Shown here one piece after another: positions 57,041-64,000 of a DNA stretch of 64,000 nt (positions within the stretch are counted from its first letter, which is position 1; each line of letters starts with the position of its first letter). The DNA is taken from contig NC_061804.1 in the NCBI RefSeq assembly GCF_021462225.1, positions 9,723,740-9,787,739 on the forward strand. Reading direction: 5' to 3'. The notes under the pieces were generated by a model. The model saw only the letters and a list, made by a program, of their open reading frames with translations, had not been told where the DNA came from and searched no databases. The translations under genes were made by a program, and so were the position numbers. This stretch comes from Girardinichthys multiradiatus (taxonomy: Eukaryota; Chordata; Actinopteri; Cyprinodontiformes; Goodeidae).

Positions 57041-57605
57041 CAGGCTAACATTAAGATTTAGGAAAGCCTCAGCTATATCAAAAACTATGAACTGTGTTTG
57101 AAGCCATGGCTGTGCCAAAAAAAAAAAACTATTTAAATAGACTACCAATTCTGTCAAGCAGAGCGGACAAATATCCAGCAAGAATTGAACCAGAAACGTG
57201 ATGCGGTACACAATAATCGCAGTTGAATTGCAACTTGCTATTGGATATTAATTAAAATGTTATTTAGAATATTTAAATATATTTGAGCCTGTGTGGATTA
57301 GAGAAAATCCACAGTAAATGTGAACTTTGAACTGGAACATCCAATTCTTGTTTTAAAAAGTTTATTTAAAGGGTGTTTGTTGTATATTTATGCCACTGTG
57401 GAGAAAGAACACTTCAAATAAATCATAGCTGCCTGTAGTGAGTGGATTCAAACTTTGCAAAGTACGACACAAAACCCATCATTTCTTTCCATATCCATCA
57501 AAAATTATGACAAATAATGATTTATTTCTTGGGGAGGTAAGTTGTTTTAAGAAGTTAAAACTGTTTGGTTATTTCGATCAGCACATAATGTAGATCTCTC
57601 TCCAG
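57041..57605. other. Intergenic sequence
   Basis: AT-rich, no coding or repeat signature identified. Confidence 0.4.
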
Positions 57606-58350
57606 GATTTAATCCATCTCCAGGATTAAAGGACTAATATCTCAGCAGGACCTTGAAGAACTAATTCATGCGTTCATCTTTAGTAGAATTGATTACTGCA
57701 ACGATGTCTTCACAGGTCTGCCTAAAAAGTCGATCAGACAGCTGCAGTTGATCCAGAACGCTGCTGCCAGCGTCCTCACTAGAACTAAGAAAGTGGAGCA
57801 CATCACCCCGGTTCTAAAGTCCTTACACTGGTTCCCTGTAGCTCAGAGGATAGACTTTAAAATACTTCTGTTAGTCTATAAATCACTGAATGGCTTAGCA
57901 CCAAAATACATTACAGACTTGTTGTCAGTGGATCAACCACCCAGACCTCTCAGGTCTTCTGGCTCAAATCTACTCTACAGAATCAGAACCAGAACCAAAC
58001 ATGGAGAAGCAGCTTTTAGTTCTTATGCTCCACTAATCTGGAATAAACTGCCAGAAAACTGTAAAGGCGCTGAAATGCTAAGTTGCTTCAAATCAAGACT
58101 GAAAACTTATTTGTTTAGAGTGGCCTTTGACTGGGCCATCTAAACATTATTAGTTACGTTTTCAGTCCAACTTTCCTTTCATTTTCTTATCCATCATTCT
58201 ATTCTCTTTATTTTTTAATTACCTTTATGTCACTTTAATGTACTATGCCTAATGTGTTTTTTCCTTTTTTTTTTCCTTCATGTGAAGCACTTTGAATTGT
58301 CTTGCTACTGAAATGTGCTATAAAAATAAACTTGCCTTGCCTTGCTCTGC
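57606..58350 (+). mobile_element. 3' end of a LINE with its ORF end and (cttgc)n tail
   Basis: An open frame from about 57620 to the stop at 58141-58143 reads ISQQDLEELIHAFIFSRIDY, LQLIQNAAASVLTRTKKVEH, ITPVLKSLHWFPVAQRIDFK and FSSYAPLIWNKLP. This is the well-known C-terminal region of a fish non-LTR retrotransposon. It is followed by a short 3' region ending 'gtgctataaaaataaact' and (tgcct)n. The copy is 5'-truncated but its remaining frame is unbroken, which suggests a relatively recent insertion. Confidence 0.8.
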
Positions 58351-59624
58351 CTGGCCTAGATCAGGTTTTAAATGCAAATATAGTAATCAGAAGAGTTTTG
58401 ATAAAGAGTATAGTTGATTTAACCTTATTTATTATTATTAAAGGGGCAAGAAAAGAAAAGAAACCAAGGTAAAAGCATGAAAACAAGCTTCACGGGCTCT
58501 GACTTGAACATCAGACCTTAACAAAAAGTGAAAGGAAAGGATTTTGGCTAGGATGCATTTCATGGGGTTTATGACTAATAAAAGTGAGCGGAGCCACAAA
58601 GCAGAGCGGGAGACATAAAAAGACACAGGCACAGAAGATCTGATGGAATAATACCTGAAAAATTTAAAATAGGAACCAGCTACAGTTCCAGTTTATTACA
58701 GCAGAGCTTCCCCCACCCGAGCAGAAAGGCTTGGATGAGGTAGTGCTGCAGGGCCCAAGTGAGCAGGAGTAAGCAAAGACGAGGAGTAAAGTGAATTGGC
58801 TGGTACCAGTACAGGAGGAGGAGGAGGGCTCTCTTTCATCTTTCTCATTAAAGCCTGAGCAGTGGGGGCTATCATGAAGGAGCCCAGGGACATGGGGATT
58901 GGGGACTGAGCCTGAGCCTCACATCAGGAGGTAGAAGAAGGAGTGGAGGGAGGGCAACCAAAGCAAGTAGACGGGCCTCCATGTCAAACCTTCACCTTAA
59001 ACTTAACCTGCCTCCCTCAGGGGCCCAGATAAAGACTTCTTATCTGCGCACACCTTCCGTCTCGGCCCGAGAATGACTCCAGCAGCTGGCGGCGAGGCTG
59101 AGGGGGCCTCTATGGTTGAGTGGGCCTGAACCATTCTATCAGAGAGATTGCATATGAAAAAGCAAGGCAGATGTTGCAAGCCTCAATGTGGGGCGGAGCG
59201 ATTACCAGGGAGGCAACGAGGGGAAACGTGATTCTGAAGAAAAATAAGCTGATCCAGCGATGGACAGACCTTCAGGTGGAAACCTTCAGACGACTTCAGA
59301 TTTTTATTTTACATTTTGTTTTTGTACTGAGTTTTCTCACGTTTAAGTCCACAATCCAAAATCTTGACCTATTTTTATTGATTTTTCTCATTCTTCCAAA
59401 GAGTTTTGCAGCAGTTTGTTTCAGAGGTTTACCTCCGAGTTTCATCATTATTTATTTTAGACATTTTTTTGTTTTTGAAATCAGACAGCTAACTGTTGTA
59501 GTTCTTGAAACTGATGTTTACCCATTACTGCCTAATGAACAGATGATTTTTTGTCTTACACGTTTATTTATTCAGCCTCTTTTTACTCTGATACCCCTAA
59601 GTTAAATGCAATCAGTAGCATTCA
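58351..59624. other. Intergenic region with a candidate regulatory block
   Basis: Between about 58850 and 59270 the sequence is more GC-rich and less repeat-like than its surroundings. It holds CAGATAA (59026-59032) and its exact inverse TTATCTG (59040-59046), E-boxes CAGCTG (59083-59088) and CATATG (59151-59156). A minus-strand open frame (58696-58893, MSLGSFMIAPTAQALMRK) has no recognised domain. The long plus frame at 59120-59605 is AT-rich in its second half and not convincing. Confidence 0.35.
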
Positions 59625-60400
59625 GTCACCTGATTAGCAAATATAGATCACCCGTGTGTAACACAATCGCAGTACAGATCCAGCTGTCCTATAAAGGTCT
59701 CAGAGGTCGGTTAGAGAACATTAGAGAACAAGCAGCATGATGAAGTCCAAGGACCACAGCAGGCAGGTCAGGGAACTTTAAAGCAGGGTGAGGTTCTAAA
59801 ACAACATCCCAAGCTTTGAACATCTCACAGAGCTCTGTTTAATCCATCATCTGAACATGGAGAGAGGATGGACCAACTGCAGACCTACCAGGACATGGAT
59901 GTCTACCTAAACTGACACACCCATGGTAGCTCTGGAGGAACTACAGAGATTCACAACTCAGGTAGGAGAACAGGGCAACTAGTAGTAGAAGAGGAGTGAT
60001 GACGTTGAAAGAAAGCGTGTAGGTGAAAACATCAAACATGTAAGAGGGTTCTCTAATCAGGTGAGACCAGAAGATTATTTAGCTGATATGCAAAACAATA
60101 GCGCACACCTTGCTTAACACAACATTCCCATGGTGTAACATGGTGGTGGCTGCATCATGATGTGGAGATGCTTTTCTTCAGCAAGGAAAGGGAAGCTGGT
60201 CAAAGCTAAATACAGGACAGTCCTAGAGGAGAACCTGTTGGAGACTGCAGCAGTGGGTCCTCTTCCAGCAAGACTGGAATGGCCTAGTCAAAGTCCAGTT
60301 ATATACTAGTTTGTGTTGGTTTATCACAAAAATATGATTGAAATACACAGTTTATAAAGTGACAAAGTGTGAAAAAATTCTGTATCTTTGATATTTTCCA
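59625..60400 (+). mobile_element. Tc1-like relic
   Basis: Starts near 'ctgtcctataaaggtctcag' and contains 'atcccaagctttgaacatct' (59806-59825), 'cccatggtagctctggagg', 'catggtggtggctgcatcat' and a decayed right end 'gacaaagtgtgaaaaaattc'. Same family as 20205-22625. Confidence 0.65.
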
Positions 60401-60756
60401 AAGTCAATGAAAAGTGTTATTTTGTGGTGACAAAGTATGTAATTTTCCAGTTCTTAACTGGTTCTTTGCTAAGTTGTCTGTGACGTATCAAAAATTGCTC
60501 ATGCATCAAGTTCAGAATATGTTTTATGACTGAATGAATAATGGGTCGCAGGTAAGATTAAGGGGCTTTAATGATAATAATAATCAGATATTCTTCTGAA
60601 AATGTTCAAAGTCCAAAGAAAACCCAGATAATTTTTTCTCAAAATCTCATTAGGAGGGATGACCCAAGACTTTTACACATCACAGTGTATGAAAACAATG
60701 GCTTTAATTGAATGTTTATGTTGCTCCAAAACTGGAGTGTATCACTGAGCATCCGT

Positions 60757-62710
60757 GATATCTTTTGTTGTCCGATGAGCTAACCCCTCCCTCCTACTTC
60801 CCCATGTCTAAAGGGATTGCTCAATCCAGCTCTCCATTCAACGGGTCCGGACTTCCCTAAACCTGAAAGGTCTAACTAAGCAGGTTTACTGAGAGTTCTG
60901 TTTAAACTGGTGTCGGGAAATGACTTGCCTAGCCTCTGACAGCCTTCATACAAAAGTCTCGCCCTTCTTCAACTGGAGGTCTGGACGACTGAGTAGCCCA
61001 CAGCAGTCATCCACTCCTCAACAGTCACTTCTGTTAACAGCTGCTCATTCCCTAATATTACAACTGGCTCTTGGTATATGGGCTACGTTAATTTTAGTGG
61101 CTCTGCACGAGCCCCAAGGGCGCTGTTTTAACAAACTTGGCTAAGGCAACCTATAAAAACCTCCTAAAATATCTTAGAACCAGGCAACAAGACTTTTTAC
61201 CACCAATGAAAAACCAACAATACGATGAGTCAAATAATTGAAGGTCCACGATTTAACTAGAATTTTAGATGCTTTCTTTAGTTAGTAACGCTTTTGCAGG
61301 GGTCAGTAACAGCTTAAATTCGGCAACACAAAATAATTTCAATAATATAAATGAATCAATCAACTCAACCTGTCTTTCCCTGATGCTGAAACTAGTGAGT
61401 TTGGAGAGGCTTTGAAGACGGAGGCTCATCCATGCACCTGATGGAGATGTTTCTTCTGGTAACGAGTGGTTTCTTGAAGGGAATACGACTTAATCTTCAG
61501 TTTTCTTCCTTTAAGTGGCAGGAACTGATGCTCCAGGCTTTGATGGTTAAACAGGATCTTTGTTGTCATATGTCTCCGAAGACCGTAGTTTCCAGACGCT
61601 GAAGAGTTGAAGGAAACCCGGGGACATAAATGAAGTTGATTCAGGACTTGCAGAAGCCTGAAACTTAGAGCAATCAGCTGTTCACCGATCAAGTTCACTT
61701 CTGTTGTCTGGATAAAAAGGCTTTAGATGAAATCAGATTCTTAATTTTGAGGCACGGTCCTTACTGGGCCCACGGGTTGATCCTCTTTTTAATGCAGTCG
61801 ATCAGCTGGGCTGTGTCTCTGTTCCTTTTCCATCCAAGCTTATTTTCTCCGTCCGATCTTGTTCGCTGGTCTTCTGCGAGGAAACAACAACGTTTCTGCT
61901 CTCATCATTGTTTTTATAGCGCTTGATGCCTTCACCGGTCAGGCCCTTATTAGGCTTCTTAGTTATTGCGCAACCTATTCAGCTCAGCTTCTTGATTATT
62001 GCTCAATACTTTAGTCATGGTCATTGTGACCTACTGATTCTGTTTCTCAGCCTTGGAGATGCCAATAATAGCCACGCTGGTCTGTAGTCGCATTCTCCCG
62101 TCGCTGTCAGCATGCAGCTGGCTCTCGTCACTCCTAGTCAACCTCCAGTTTTTTCCCTAATCTGCTCAGTTTTAAACTTTACACAGTATTACACATTTCA
62201 TTCTTCAGCTTTCAGCATTCACTTTAAAACACAGTTACAAAACCATCACTTCATTCTTTTTATTCATGCTTTACAAATGATTAATGTTATATTTCTTTCA
62301 TATATAGCTGACTGAGAATGTCAAACCTTAATGTTTTTCCTCTAATTCTCAGTTCTTAACCACATTTCAATCATACATCTTTTAACTTGTTAATCAAAGA
62401 CTACTAATTTTATTCAATACATGTGAAAGAATATAAAATCATCATACATCATTTCTTTGGATATACTTGTTTATATTTTTGCAAAAGATAAGACAGATAA
62501 TATGTGGCAGATAAAATGTGGCTCCACACAGGCCTCTCTAGTCTCTCAGCTCCAGAATATGAGAACATGCTTGTTTCACTCCTCACTGCTTCAACTGAGT
62601 GTTTTAATAATTATTACATGGATTATTTATTGTAGCTTTTATGGAGTTAACTGTGAGCAGGTACTAAATGTTGCATGGATTACATGGAAAGATCTCACCT
62701 TGTTTTGACA
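60757..62710 (-). mobile_element. LTR copy B (inverted relative to copy A) carrying a 1.34-kb insertion
   Basis: Reading the minus strand from 62710 (TGTCAAAACAAGG) it matches copy A from 34287. The match breaks at 62161 and resumes at 60824 ('attgagcaatccctttagac'), then ends at about 60757 after 'catcggacaacaaaag'. Copy A's TATA and polyadenylation part is therefore absent. The two copies differ at only a few bases over about 550 bp. Confidence 0.7.
60825..62160 (+). mobile_element. 1336-bp insertion with Helitron-like ends
   Basis: Interrupts LTR copy B where copy A is continuous (34852-34857, gagcagattgagc on that strand). The insert begins TC (TCCAGCTCTCC) and ends CTAA (TTTTCCCTAA), placed between host A (60824) and T (62161). 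These are the 5'-TC and CTRR-3' rules of Helitrons. No clear 3' hairpin was found and no Rep/helicase coding seen. The alternative is a transposon making a 3-bp AAT duplication. Open frames inside (for example 61426-61698, minus) show no known domain. Confidence 0.5.
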
Positions 62711-63084
62711 TACCTTAATACTTACCCCTGCCTCCTACCCTCACAGATGCTGGCTTTGATTACCATCTGGAGGATCTATCTCGTATACAGCATGGGGCAC
62801 GTAGCACACCTTAGATCCAAAAACAATCCCACACTTCAAGCAAAACAGTTTTCTCCACTTCACTTAACCCTAAATTTACCCGAGCTTTGATGGAATGAAC
62901 CCAATACATTTAGCACCAAAACCTTTAGTTCTTACTGCAAGTCTTTTAGATTGAATGAGTACGCTGCTGTGAAAAACATTTCTGTTTCTGCTGTTTCAAA
63001 CTAATGTTGATATCAGACAAAGATAACCTGAGTAAATGACCAATAAACCCCCCAGTGGGAACAACTGAGATCCAGAGTTTTATA
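62711..63084. other. Intergenic sequence
   Basis: No gene recognised. The frame at 62675-62890 starts inside the LTR and shows no domain. Confidence 0.4.
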
Positions 63085-64000
63085 TAACTGGCAATGAGTC
63101 TTTCACATCCCTGTGGAGAAATTTTGGCCCACTGCTTTGCAAAATTGTGGTAATTCAGCCACATTGGAGGGTTTCCAGCAGGAACAGATTTTTTGAGATC
63201 ATTTCACCAGATTAAAGTTGGAACATTGACTGGGCTATGGGTCGGCAACACTTTCAGGGCAAAGAGGCATTTTAAGGCTTCTAGGAAATACATTTCTCTA
63301 GATCGGTAGGAGCCTTCGGAAAAGGATCAAGCTTTATATATAATAAATGTAAAAAAATATGTTTTACAGTTAAATCAAAGAACCAGAGTTGTATTTTTAC
63401 TTTGGGGTTTTAGATAAATGAAAATTAAACTTTTACAACAAGCAGATCCACCAAACCTCTGCAAAGCACCTGCCTCAAGCTTTTAAAACTGATGTTAAGA
63501 TCTTGCTGTTACATAAAACTTGTTTTATTGATGTAGTTTCTGTTGTTTGTTCACTTAAATCCAAGATCCTATTTGTGTTTTAGTTTAACATCAAAATCCC
63601 AATCAATTGATTTGATTGAAACAAAATAAACTCATGCATTTAATTGAATGGTAAATTCCACGTTTATAGAGCAAAGGAAGAAAAGCATGTAGTTCTTGTT
63701 TCATTCGTCTCATTTTGTTATTTCTATGCGGATATTGAACTGACATTTGAACCATAATGAAAAACTGCTAGAAGTCTGTTTTTATTAAATTTATATTTTA
63801 AAAGCCTCCTCAGTTCTATTCTTCCTCTGTAGGGGGCCCAAAGAACCACATGTGGCTCCGGAGCCACTGGTTGCAGGCCCCTGGACGAGGCCATTCTAAA
63901 ACCTTCATTCATGTTTTTAGCCATTCAGATATGGACTTGCTGGTGTGCTTTGGAACATTGTTCTGCTGCATAACCCAACTGAGCCCAAACTGAGCCCAAA
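63085..64000 (-). mobile_element. Tc1-like relic running off the window, split by a hAT element
   Basis: Pieces 63085-63235 and 63884-64000 are contiguous parts of a Tc1 family in antisense. The plus strand shows 'taattcagccacattggagg', then after the insert 'ggccattctaaaaccttcat' and 'tggacttgctggtgtgcttt'. The element continues past the right edge. Confidence 0.65.
63228..63891. mobile_element. Non-autonomous hAT element, 648 bp, with 8-bp target duplication
   Basis: The element spans 63236-63883. It begins TATGGGTCGGCAACA and ends GGTTGCAGGCCCCTG, imperfect inverted repeats of the fish hAT 'ggggtcggcaacc' type, with subterminal 'catgtggctccggagccac'. Flanks GACTGGGC (63228-63235) and GACGAGGC (63884-63891) match at 6 of 8 positions. 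No transposase. Confidence 0.75.

Noticed and set aside
59120..59605. 161-aa plus-strand frame
   Set aside because: The second half is Phe/Leu/Ile-rich from T-rich DNA and no motif or splice context supports it.
1..64000. CRISPR arrays, bacterial operons, rRNA or tRNA genes
   Set aside because: Spliced genes and fish transposons show this is animal DNA; no spacer-repeat array and no convincing cloverleaf were seen. The tRNA-like box in the dispersed repeat is not a functional tRNA gene.

Overview
This window is AT-rich animal genomic DNA with large introns, GT-AG splice sites and very dense interspersed repeats. The mix of Tc1-like DNA transposons, a Ty3/gypsy element, fish-type LINE fragments, hAT elements and the common 'cacggtggcg...cctgtccagggtgtaccc' dispersed repeat points to a ray-finned (teleost) fish. 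I cannot name the species. All exon models were built by eye from splice sites, reading phase and resemblance to known families.

Three protein-coding genes could be assembled in full, each with every exon junction in phase. A hepacam (GlialCAM)-like immunoglobulin adhesion gene runs on the minus strand (32290 to 22746, 7 exons, 364 aa). On the plus strand, divergent from it, lies styxl1, a rhodanese plus dead dual-specificity phosphatase protein (36096-42999, 8 exons, 295 aa). It is followed in the same direction by tmem120a (47172-53868, 12 exons, 346 aa). The styxl1/tmem120a neighbourhood is also found in mammals.

Layout. 1-7.4 kb: intergenic, with a minus-strand LINE relic, an internally deleted LINE with target-site duplications (TSDs) and a tiny perfect palindrome flanked by an 8-bp duplication. 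7.4-7.75 kb: GC-rich probable promoter/first exon of a gene lying to the left. 8.4-15.2 kb: a probable solo LTR, then a decayed Ty3/gypsy element with a tRNA-Pro-type primer site and most of its 3' end lost. 15-22.6 kb: several Tc1 relics, one split by a nested insertion. 22.7-32.3 kb: hepacam-like gene, whose third intron holds an unrecognised membrane/coiled-coil ORF that looks retroposed. 32.3-36 kb: the divergent intergenic region, invaded by an LTR. 36-43 kb: styxl1. 43.3-46.2 kb: two Tc1 elements abutting at a palindromic microsatellite. 46.6-53.9 kb: tmem120a with its promoter. 54.5-55.9 kb: a structurally complete but internally deleted Tc1 element. 56-64 kb: repeats only, including a LINE tail, a second inverted copy of the 34-kb LTR carrying a 1.34-kb Helitron-like insertion, and a Tc1 relic split by a hAT element.

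The strongest candidates for something undescribed are the ORF-bearing retroposon in hepacam intron 3 (about 25375-26430), the 57-bp palindrome with its 8-bp duplication (5526-5598), and the Helitron-like insertion whose empty site survives in the sister LTR copy.
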